DNA of 9,754 nt from Acidaminococcaceae bacterium (GTDB lineage: Bacteria; Bacillota; Negativicutes; Acidaminococcales; Acidaminococcaceae). Location: contig DOSQ01000127.1 of the NCBI GenBank assembly GCA_003512125.1, forward strand, positions 1-9,754. The letters are read 5' to 3'. This document shows positions 1 through 5,367 of this stretch, in pieces (within the stretch, counting starts at the first letter, position 1; each line of letters opens with the position of its first letter). Position numbers and translations under genes: made by a program. Below the pieces are notes generated by a model. That model ran no database searches and was not told where the DNA came from. It worked only from the letters and a program-made list of their open reading frames with translations.

Positions 1-49
1 AGCTGAACGAGGCAAAAACTAATAATAAAAGTTAAATTATTCTATAAAC

Positions 50-151
50 TTACTGCATCTGCGTCCTCAACTGAATCGCCTCCGCAATATGTGACGGAAG
101 AATAATATCGCGACCCGCTAAGTCCGTAGATTCACGAATTTTGGTTACACT
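50..151 (-). pseudogene. Fragment of the comM 3' end (ComM C-terminus, no start)
   Basis: Reading the minus strand from 151 down to the TAA at 50-52 gives a peptide that matches the last ~35 residues of the intact ComM encoded at 3285-4802. The intact protein reads DLAGSDEIQPAHIAEAIQL and the fragment reads DLAGRDIILPSHIAEAIQL, then RTQMQ and a stop. At 59-85 the DNA is identical to the intact gene. Beyond base 86 it drops to roughly 60% identity while the protein similarity continues to about base 135. Upstream the frame runs into an in-frame TAG at 182-184 without a start codon, so it cannot be an independent gene. It is either a remnant of an older comM end or the comM-like attachment end of an inserted element. 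The homology is certain; the origin is inference. Confidence 0.8.
59..85. repeat. Left copy of 27-bp direct repeat (comM 3' end)
   Basis: Perfect 27-base match, same orientation, to 3297-3323. It covers codons for QLRTQ and the preceding AEAI of ComM. Identity stops abruptly on both sides (base 58 t versus c, base 86 a versus t). That sharp boundary is the usual look of an att core or target-site duplicate at the end of a gene used as an integration site. Confidence 0.8.
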
Positions 152-187
152 CCACACATACAATGTAAGCGGGTAATTACTCTATCT

Positions 188-221
188 TAAGCCCCATAGA
201 ATCTGAGTTCTATGGGGCTTA
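188..221. terminator. Perfect 14-bp inverted repeat, possible plus-strand terminator
   Basis: The arms at 188-201 and 208-221 (TAAGCCCCATAGAA and its exact reverse complement) enclose a 6-base loop. On the plus strand the hairpin is followed by GCTTTTAAAAAAA, a short T run. On the minus strand, where the toxin-antitoxin pair is transcribed toward it, there is no T run. It is a very stable hairpin, but its use as an intrinsic terminator is only modestly supported; it could also be a recognition element at the island end. Confidence 0.4.
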
Positions 222-285
222 GCTTTTAAAAAAATACAGATTTATTAAATCGATAAGTTTTATTATTATTTTTTAGTTTTGCAAT

Positions 286-297
286 GTTTTCGAAAAC
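286..297. repeat. 12-bp perfect palindrome
   Basis: GTTTTCGAAAAC is self-complementary over 12 bases in the otherwise gene-free stretch 222-338 downstream of the DUF3368 gene. It has no T tract and so is not a terminator. It could be a protein-binding site or chance in AT-rich DNA. Apart from this, the 188-221 hairpin and the comM fragment, I see nothing in 1-338. Confidence 0.4.
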
Positions 298-338
298 TCG
301 CACGGGCTGATGAAGAAGAAACTCCTTAGCCCTGTTCC

Positions 339-833
339 TTAATCACGTATTTTACTTAGTGCATATTTTATAACATCTTCTCCAATATGCCGATTTGCCA
401 TCCGTAGTTGATCTAACGCTTTCACAACATCAGAGCCAGACAAAATTCTTTCTTCATAAGCAAACAATAAAACACCTACGGTCCCCATAATATACAGTCC
501 CATAGCTTTTGCTACCTGCCTGCCCTTTGCCTCATCCATGAGAAGAACGTCGGCTTTAATATCATCTGCATAGATAATAGCTTCGCTTTCCCCAAGATCA
601 AGACCGGCAGAACGTTGCAATACATCAACCGCCTTATATTCTTTGACCGTAACAACTTTTATAAACGGACAATCATTTATTTGTCTTGTTTCATCTTCAA
701 AGTTTGGATTCGTAGTCAATTCTGCATAAACAGAGACAGGGATTAACACCTCCCGAAAAAGAGATTCCAGCAAACCTAACTTTGACACCTTCATCAAAGA
801 AATTAACGGTGTTGTATCCGATACGACAATCAT
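339..833 (-). CDS. DUF3368 PIN-like protein (putative toxin of a type II TA pair)
   Basis: The 164-residue protein opens with IVVSDTTPLISLMKVSKLGLL, the typical start of DUF3368 proteins, a branch of the PIN-domain nuclease superfamily. Visible conserved acidic positions are D6 (SDTTPL), E38 (VYAELT), E82/E84 (LGESEAI) and D100 (LLMDEAKGR), followed by the G117-T118 turn (IMGTVGVLL), as expected for a metal-dependent PIN-type active site. Its ATG overlaps the stop of the UPF0175 gene by four bases (ATGA, 830-833), and AAGGAG lies 11 bases upstream, so the two are translationally coupled. The family is known to pair with UPF0175 proteins and is annotated as a probable RNase toxin; the cleavage target here is unknown. 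Length is normal for the family and the frame is intact. The family call is firm; active toxicity is inferred. Confidence 0.9.
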   Translation of the reverse strand: MIVVSDTTPLISLMKVSKLGLLESLFREVLIPVSVYAELTTNPNFEDETRQINDCPFIKVVTVKEYKAVDVLQRSAGLDLGESEAIIYADDIKADVLLMDEAKGRQVAKAMGLYIMGTVGVLLFAYEERILSGSDVVKALDQLRMANRHIGEDVIKYALSKIRD

Positions 834-1114
834 ACAGTTCTCTTCTCCTTCAGTTTGGCAAATCCCGCTATTTCCTCATCCAATTCTTCATGCGACTGAT
901 TAATGTATGGGATTCCCATTTTATTATAAAATTCAATTAAATCCCATTTTCGTACCCCCAATATTTCAGCAGCTTTTCCATGTGAAATAATCATGTTCTG
1001 AATCAGCGGGTAAAGCAGCATAGCATTCTGTTCAAAAGTGAAGCCGTTTTCTTTCAATCCAATATACGGAATCATATTTTTAGGAATTGTCACAGGTATG
1101 GTAATCTTTTCCAT
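830..1114 (-). CDS. UPF0175 family protein (putative antitoxin, DNA-binding)
   Basis: The 94-residue protein contains the UPF0175 core: LLYPLIQNMIISHGKAAEILGVRKWDLIEFYNKMGIPY, at about residues 34-70. The segment SHGKAAEILGVRKWDLIEFY reads as a helix-turn-helix. The N-terminus (MEKITIPVTIPKNM) looks like a beta strand. Members sit directly upstream of DUF3368 or PIN toxins, as here, and are presumed to neutralise the toxin and repress their own promoter. The ATG is preceded by AAGGGGGTGA, close to the ideal Shine-Dalgarno, with a 9-base gap. Transcription probably starts at the strong promoter at 1206-1233, leaving a leader of about 85 bases. Family identity is firm; neutralisation and autoregulation are inferred from family context. 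Confidence 0.88.
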   Translation of the reverse strand: MEKITIPVTIPKNMIPYIGLKENGFTFEQNAMLLYPLIQNMIISHGKAAEILGVRKWDLIEFYNKMGIPYINQSHEELDEEIAGFAKLKEKRTV

Positions 1115-1205
1115 AACAGTACGTCACCCCCTTCATCCCCATTCATTGTTTATAGATAATTCATTATAGAAGATTTTGTTAAAAATATTTTAACTTGAAA
1201 TATGC

Positions 1206-1233
1206 ATTATAGCAATGGTTTTATTACTGTCAA
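1206..1233 (-). promoter_or_regulatory. Near-consensus extended -10 promoter for the UPF0175/DUF3368 pair
   Basis: On the minus strand: -35 TTGACA (1228-1233, perfect), a 16-base spacer ending in TGC, and -10 TATAAT (1206-1211, perfect), giving TGCTATAAT. The -35 box overlaps the TGA stop of the upstream 507-aa gene (1230-1232). Predicted initiation is near 1199. A second TATAAT without a good -35 lies at 1163-1168, inside a small inverted repeat (ATAAT-TC-ATTAT, about 1156-1167) that could serve as an operator. Confidence 0.75.
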
Positions 1234-2753
1234 TCATAATACTTCTTTTTCAGTGTTTTTTGATCCGGATCCTGATAATGCCTCCTTACGCCGAAATATG
1301 GATCTTCAACGCTAATGGTTGGATCATACCAGTCTGCTTTGGCGTTTGCCCAATCAATCCAGTCAGCACTTTTGCAGCCAGAAGACTTTACTGCTTCGAC
1401 ATAGGCACGGATTTTGCAAGCTATTGCATAATCGTTAGCAGCATTAACAAGACCTTCAGTATAATCGACTTCCTGATTGTATAGTTTTCGGATTTCAGCA
1501 GCTTTGCGGCGTTTTTCTTCTTCTATCCGTTCTTTTTCTTCTCTCTCCAGCCGTACCAGACGAACCGCATAAGAAGCTTCATAAAAAGCAATCATGATTT
1601 CGCCAATACGGTCTTCAAGTACATAGGATTTACAATCCATGAACTTGTACTTTCCATTAATAATAAGCGTCAGCCTTCCGTTCCATGGACGATCCCACTT
1701 GGGAATATTCGGTTTTGGAGCCCAGGAATGATTACGCTTAGCCTCTTCATACTGTAAAAGCTGCAATTTTTCCTCGTGAGTTATTTCATGTGGGATCTGA
1801 TCCTGTGCCTCTGACATGGTAAACGGAACGTCCTCGCCATTGACTTGAAAGTGGAACTGATATGTCACAGAGGCACCAAATGGAAGCATGCCTTTGATGA
1901 GCGCATCCAAAACATGAAATGCTCTGGAATACGTTTCGGATGACATGCTATCGGCTAACAACGGTGTTTCGCCAACGTACCTTCCATAATGAAACGGGCC
2001 GTTCTTTCGTTGCTCCAACCAGTCCACACATTTTTCTTTTTGTGCCTCAATATCTTTATACAGTCTGGCACCCGGACCGGCAACACGCAGTTTACTTGCG
2101 GCTTCAATGACTTTAAGACGATCTTCCTCTTTCAGAAATGAAAGCGCGGATTCACCAATATATAACGTGCGCGGGTTCCCGCTCTTTGGCTTATCTTCAT
2201 TTGGAGGTGTTTTCAATTTTGGCAAGCTTGGCTTGGAAACTTTCTTTCCCGCCCGTTTTTTTGCCCAATATCCTAGCGGTGGCAGCGGAACATCGAGTTT
2301 TTTACATATCTTACGCAAATTGACATCGGACATTTTATAACGCTTGGCAACTTCCGTGACAGGATTCTCCCACACTTCTTGATATAGTGTTTCCCGGTTA
2401 TACCTTGAGGATTCTGCTTCGCGTCTGATTTCTAACGATATTTTATCTTTCTCAGAAACAGGAATACTTTCTGCTGCAATAACCGTATCAGTATCTATTT
2501 GCTTCTCCTTTTCCGGGATTAACTGAATCATTTCGATATTTGAACCCGGCAAAGGCTTCCTTTGAGCAGGCTTATTAAACACCAATTTAGTCCAATATCC
2601 AGACGAAGGAACCGGGATATTGTTTTCCTTACATATTCTGAGGAAACGGGAATAAGTAATCTCATATCGTTCCGCAACCTTCCGGGCCGAATCCGTCCAT
2701 ATTTCATCATATAAGGCCTGACGACTAATTGTTTTTCCTTCTTTATCTGCCAA
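1230..2753 (-). CDS. Unknown 507-aa protein with two tandem HTH-like 'LY..W...GYW' modules
   Basis: I know no name or proven function for this family. Two homologous modules lie at residues about 11-61 and 120-170. Each has the pattern R..LY.E(I/V)W.........VA.RY, then ICK, then P.P..GYW.K; about 19 of 51 aligned positions are identical. The VA.RY...(10).ICK core resembles a helix-turn-helix ('AKRYKMSDVNLRKICK'). Between and after them are charged linkers rich in K, E and P. A middle domain (about 195-400) includes YSRAFHVLDALIKGMLPFG and RLTLIINGKYKFMD. A coiled coil (about 398-425, RLEREEKERIEEEKRRKAAE) and a tail ending WIDWANAKADWYDP follow. I recall single-module relatives being common in accessory DNA of many bacteria; the double module looks unusual. 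The start: AGGAGG (2762-2767) followed by 8 bases and TTG at 2753. A GTG at 2762 would overlap the Shine-Dalgarno and is less likely. It lies 53 bases downstream of the HTH gene, probably in one operon. Probably a DNA-binding protein; function unknown. Confidence 0.85.
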   Translation of the reverse strand: MADKEGKTISRQALYDEIWTDSARKVAERYEITYSRFLRICKENNIPVPSSGYWTKLVFNKPAQRKPLPGSNIEMIQLIPEKEKQIDTDTVIAAESIPVSEKDKISLEIRREAESSRYNRETLYQEVWENPVTEVAKRYKMSDVNLRKICKKLDVPLPPLGYWAKKRAGKKVSKPSLPKLKTPPNEDKPKSGNPRTLYIGESALSFLKEEDRLKVIEAASKLRVAGPGARLYKDIEAQKEKCVDWLEQRKNGPFHYGRYVGETPLLADSMSSETYSRAFHVLDALIKGMLPFGASVTYQFHFQVNGEDVPFTMSEAQDQIPHEITHEEKLQLLQYEEAKRNHSWAPKPNIPKWDRPWNGRLTLIINGKYKFMDCKSYVLEDRIGEIMIAFYEASYAVRLVRLEREEKERIEEEKRRKAAEIRKLYNQEVDYTEGLVNAANDYAIACKIRAYVEAVKSSGCKSADWIDWANAKADWYDPTISVEDPYFGVRRHYQDPDQKTLKKKYYD

Positions 2754-2806
2754 AAGTTTCACCTCCTCCGTTTCATTTTTCTTTTCAAACAGGCTATTGA
2801 ATAATA

Positions 2807-3145
2807 CTATCCCTCCGATCCCCCGTTTTCTTTTAATAGAAAAAGCAGGTCGTGCTTCATTTCTTCAAAACTTTTGACGATTGTTGACAGGCTGTCTTCG
2901 ATGTTCTTCACTTGGATTTCATTGATTTTGCCATGTTTATATGCAATGAGCCGTTCAGGAACGATTACATAATGCCATGTGTTTGAGTAAGCGTTGTCGT
3001 CATTTTTGACTGCAAAGCCAATTGGAAGCAATGCGTTTCTCATACCCAGCGTTAAAGCCATAGGAGATATTCCCAAATATTGTGCTGCAGCCTGAATGGT
3101 AACTTTTTTCATTTCACGAATATCATCATCAGTATACTTGCTCAT
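2807..3145 (-). CDS. Small helix-turn-helix protein of mobile-element type
   Basis: The 112-residue protein begins MSKYTDDDIREMKKVTIQAA. Residues about 13-40 (VTIQAAAQYLGISPMALTLG) form a winged-helix/MerR-like HTH. They are followed by MRNALLPIGFAVKN and a strand with an aromatic motif (NTWHYVIVPERLIAYKHGK), the layout seen in excisionase-like or regulator proteins of Bacillota phages and conjugative elements. The C-terminal third is helical and charged (EDSLSTIVKSFEEMKHDLLF). Start choice: AGGAGG at 3154-3159 with an 8-base gap to ATG at 3145. The in-frame GTG three codons earlier (3154) overlaps the Shine-Dalgarno. The next gene uses the same AGGAGG and 8-base spacing. It is the first gene of the two-gene unit with the double-GYW protein. 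Regulator or directionality factor is inference. Confidence 0.72.
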   Translation of the reverse strand: MSKYTDDDIREMKKVTIQAAAQYLGISPMALTLGMRNALLPIGFAVKNDDNAYSNTWHYVIVPERLIAYKHGKINEIQVKNIEDSLSTIVKSFEEMKHDLLFLLKENGGSEG

Positions 3146-3241
3146 GCCCTTCACCTCCTCCCGTTGAGCATCTGTACGATTATAATAACATTCATATTTA
3201 TTTCATCTTTTCTATTCTCACTTATTTACCTTCTCTCAATA

Positions 3242-3250
3242 ATTATAGCA
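3242..3250 (-). promoter_or_regulatory. Extended -10 element (TGCTATAAT) upstream of the HTH gene
   Basis: The reverse complement of 3242-3250 is TGCTATAAT, identical to the -10 region of the toxin-antitoxin promoter at 1206-1214. No matching -35 is seen at 16-18 bases. Predicted start near 3235, giving a 90-base leader to the ATG at 3145. It abuts the comM terminator, so transcription of the island unit would begin exactly where comM transcription ends. A second TATAAT lies near 3180-3186 without a good -35. Confidence 0.45.
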
Positions 3251-3277
3251 AAACAGCCGTGGAGAATCCACAACTGT
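3250..3277 (-). terminator. Intrinsic terminator of comM
   Basis: On the minus strand, 8 bases after the comM stop, ACAGTTGTGGA pairs with TCCACGGCTGT around a 3-base loop. This is 11 base pairs including two G-U pairs that exist only in the minus-strand RNA, followed by TTTT (3250-3253). The strand-specific wobble pairs support use in the comM direction. The T run is short, so efficiency may be moderate. Confidence 0.65.
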
Positions 3278-3284
3278 CTGATTA

Positions 3285-4802
3285 TTACTGGTTCACCTGC
3301 GTCCTCAACTGAATCGCCTCCGCTATATGGGCAGGTTGGATTTCGTCACTTCCTGCCAGGTCCGCAATGGTGCGGGCCACTTTCAGGATCCGGTCGTAAC
3401 TGCGGGCGCTGAGACCAAGCTTGCGGAAGGCGTTTTCCATCAGTTTGTTACCGGAATCATCCAATTTACAAAAGCGTTCTACATTCCTGTGGTTCATGGC
3501 GGCGTTACAGTAAATGCCGTAACGTTTCAACCGTTTCAGTTGGATGTTGCGGGCCGCACAGACGCGTGTCCGGATCTGTGCCGATGTCTCTTCTGCTTCT
3601 GTAGCCTGAAGATCCCCATATTTCACCCGGGGCACATGGATCTGCAAATCGATCCGGTCTGACAAAGGACCGGATATTTTTCTTTGGTACCGTTCAATCT
3701 CAAAGGGACGGCAGGTACATTCTTTCGTCTCGTCACCAAAAAAACCGCATGGACAAGGATTCTGGGCACAGCATAAAAGGAATGATGCAGGGAAAACATA
3801 CGATCCCTGAACCCGGCTGATTGTTACGGCGTGATCCTCCAGCGGCTGACGTAACACTTCCAGCGCAGCTTTGGAAAATTCCGGGAACTCGTCCAAAAAC
3901 AGTACGCCGTTGTGACTCAGGGTGACTTCGCCGGGCACAGGCTCTTTCCCTCCTCCAATAAGAGCACTTAACGTAATGGTATGATGTGGGCTGCGGAAAG
4001 GGCGCTTGTTGATAAGTCCGGCCCGGTTGTTAAGCAGTCCGGCGATGCTGTAGATTTTAGTTACTTCCAACGCCTCTTCCTTTGTCATAGGCGGCAAAAT
4101 TGTGGGCAGACGACGGGCCAGCATGGTCTTCCCACTGCCGGGGGAACCTGTCAGCAGAATATTATGCCCGCCTGCCGCCGCAATTTCCAGCGCCCGTTTC
4201 ACCACCTTCTGTCCATGGACATCAGAAAAATCAATTTCATCATTATCCGGTTCCGAAAGTTCCAGTTCCCTATGCTGCAACGGTTCCAGACAGGGCCGGA
4301 GCAGATGGGTCACCAACTGCTTCAAATGGACCGGCGTATAAATCGTAATATCATCAACCAGTCGGCCTTCTTCCCCGTTTCCCTGCGGGATAAAAATTTC
4401 CGACATACACTGCCGCCGGGCTTCCAGCACCATGGGCAGGACCCCGTTTACTTCCCTGATTGCTCCCTCAAGGGAAAGTTCCCCAATAAAAACCTTATCC
4501 TGAACTTTATCCTGAGGCAGCACTCCGAGAGAAACCAGAATCCCGATAGCAATGGGCAGGTCCAGCCCGCTTCCATCCTTCCGCAAATTGGCCGGCGCCA
4601 GATTCACCGTAATCCGGTTCTGCGGAAAAGGAAAGCCGGAATTCTTCAATGCCGTCCGCACCCGTTCCCTGGATTCCCGAATCGCCATGTCCGGCAGTCC
4701 CACAATTTCGAAGGCCGGCAACCCCCGTTCAATATCTACCTCCACTATCACTCCTGCGCCATTTAACCCTATGGGCGTTTCGCCTGACACTCTTGCGTAC
4801 AA
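3285..4802 (-). CDS. comM: ComM / YifB family AAA+ ATPase (Mg-chelatase-like)
   Basis: ComM is a hexameric helicase that promotes branch migration during natural transformation; related proteins occur in non-competent species too. The 505 residues are full length. The N-terminal ChlI-like domain (about 1-165) starts MYARVSGETPIGLNGAGVIV and includes VGLPDMAIRESRERVR and ITVNLAPANLRKDGSGLDLP. The AAA+ domain has Walker A GSPGSGKT (219-226), Walker B VLFLDE (300-305), and the arginine-containing sensor segment SGPLSDRID (377-385, R383). A cysteine cluster typical of the family is present: CC at 344-345, NPCPCG at 348-353, C362 and C364. The C-terminal helical domain (about 400-505) ends AEAIQLRTQVNQ. 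The start is TTG at 4802, preceded by AAGGTG with a 7-base gap; no in-frame ATG is nearby that fits. The 3' end carries the 27-bp repeat shared with 59-85. It lies 114 bases downstream of yraN; I see no convincing promoter in that gap. Confidence 0.96.
   Translation of the reverse strand: MYARVSGETPIGLNGAGVIVEVDIERGLPAFEIVGLPDMAIRESRERVRTALKNSGFPFPQNRITVNLAPANLRKDGSGLDLPIAIGILVSLGVLPQDKVQDKVFIGELSLEGAIREVNGVLPMVLEARRQCMSEIFIPQGNGEEGRLVDDITIYTPVHLKQLVTHLLRPCLEPLQHRELELSEPDNDEIDFSDVHGQKVVKRALEIAAAGGHNILLTGSPGSGKTMLARRLPTILPPMTKEEALEVTKIYSIAGLLNNRAGLINKRPFRSPHHTITLSALIGGGKEPVPGEVTLSHNGVLFLDEFPEFSKAALEVLRQPLEDHAVTISRVQGSYVFPASFLLCCAQNPCPCGFFGDETKECTCRPFEIERYQRKISGPLSDRIDLQIHVPRVKYGDLQATEAEETSAQIRTRVCAARNIQLKRLKRYGIYCNAAMNHRNVERFCKLDDSGNKLMENAFRKLGLSARSYDRILKVARTIADLAGSDEIQPAHIAEAIQLRTQVNQ
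3297..3323. repeat. Right copy of 27-bp direct repeat (inside intact comM)
   Basis: Partner of the repeat at 59-85, located inside the last 14 codons of the intact comM gene. The intact gene continues for three more codons (V-N-Q) and a stop on the island side, so if the repeat is an att core, the last codons and the terminator of comM would be element-supplied and the gene would stay functional. Confidence 0.8.
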
Positions 4803-4916
4803 ATATCATCACCTTCCTTGATTACGTACTATTTTTCTTTCAAACTCCCTGTAATGATTTAGATTTCTTCAGCGATTACCGCTAGACCAGACGGATGCGC
4901 TATTGCAAAGCAGAAC

Positions 4917-5354
4917 TTAAAAGCAGTTTTTCAGCCAGCGGATTTTCGCCGTTTTACCTGCGACCCACACTTCAATCACATCAAAACACAAATCGGAATA
5001 ATACTGTTCCTGCTCCTGCAGCCAGATTAATGCGGTTTTCCGTAACTTCTGCTGTTTTGTATAGGTGACTGCTGCGCCGGGAGTCCCATAGTCCGTTCCG
5101 GTCCGGGTCTTCACTTCTACAAAATGTACACAAATTCCCCGTTGCTCCTGCACATCGCCGTTCATTTTCTGAAAGAAATCATCATTAAACCACGTTTCAT
5201 TCTCAACATCATCCGGGTCCGGTTTTACTGCAACCAGGTCCAGTTCCCCCCAGCGGCTGTAATAATTCCGCTCCACAACGTGCAGACCTTTCCGCTCCAG
5301 AAATTCTGCGGCAATTTCTTCACCCCGTCTGCCGATTTCCTTTTTGGTTAAAAT
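4917..5354 (-). CDS. yraN: YraN / UPF0102 family nuclease-fold protein, probable ATT start
   Basis: UPF0102 proteins have a PD-(D/E)XK nuclease-like fold and usually sit between rnhB and comM or dprA, as here. Role uncertain; often linked to DNA processing or competence. With start at 5354 the protein has 145 residues: IGRRGEEIAAEFLERKGLHV (7-26), ERNYYSRWGELDLVAV with E37 and D39, and FVEVKTR with E80 and K82, which together make the expected active site. The gap between the two motifs is about 34 residues, some 25 longer than usual. The conserved N-terminal GRRGEE block lies upstream of the first conventional start (GTG at 5276), so that GTG would remove it. Directly after the rnhB TAG the frame reads ATT-ATT-TTA; GGAGG at 5363-5367 is 5 bases from the first ATT and 8 from the second, so AUU initiation is the best fit. 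Family call firm, start inferred. Confidence 0.85.
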   Translation of the reverse strand: MLTKKEIGRRGEEIAAEFLERKGLHVVERNYYSRWGELDLVAVKPDPDDVENETWFNDDFFQKMNGDVQEQRGICVHFVEVKTRTGTDYGTPGAAVTYTKQQKLRKTALIWLQEQEQYYSDLCFDVIEVWVAGKTAKIRWLKNCF

Positions 5355-5367
5355 AATCTACGCCTCC
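5352..5367 (-). promoter_or_regulatory. Ribosome binding site and ATT start of yraN
   Basis: Minus strand: GGAGG CG TAG ATT ATT. The Shine-Dalgarno is encoded by the last codons of rnhB, the TAG is the rnhB stop, and the ATT codons follow without a gap. Spacing from GGAGG is 5 bases to the first ATT and 8 to the second, both workable. No ATG, GTG or TTG exists between here and 5276. AUU starts are rare (E. coli infC is the textbook case) and usually weak, so yraN output may depend on coupling to rnhB translation. Confidence 0.6.

Larger units (their letters stand above)
59..3323. mobile_element. Putative small genomic island at the 3' end of comM
   Basis: Bounded by the 27-bp direct repeats. 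The content is accessory in character: a mobile-element-type HTH protein, a 507-aa unknown with duplicated HTH-like modules, and a toxin-antitoxin-like pair. By eye the DNA is clearly AT-richer than the core genes to the right. comM is a known integration target for islands in other bacteria (AbaR-type islands in Acinetobacter). No integrase, transposase or recombinase gene is seen between the repeats, so the mechanism is open: a decayed island, a cassette moved in trans, or one unit of a tandem array that extends left of the window. Confidence 0.5.

Noticed and set aside
1215..1484. 89-codon plus-strand ORF with hydrophobic start
   Set aside because: Overlaps the 3' end of the 507-aa gene and the toxin-antitoxin promoter; the hydrophobic run comes from AT-rich antisense sequence.
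2760..2762. GTG as start of the 507-aa gene
   Set aside because: Its first base is the last base of the AGGAGG ribosome binding site; TTG at 2753 has the ideal 8-base spacing.
50..3323. Complete integrative or conjugative element
   Set aside because: No integrase, relaxase or replication gene lies between the repeats; only accessory cargo is seen, so I call it an island of unknown mechanism.
3981..4766. 261-codon open frame on the plus strand
   Set aside because: Lies fully antisense to comM, whose motifs are all intact; its composition is that of a reverse-frame shadow and it has no recognisable domain.
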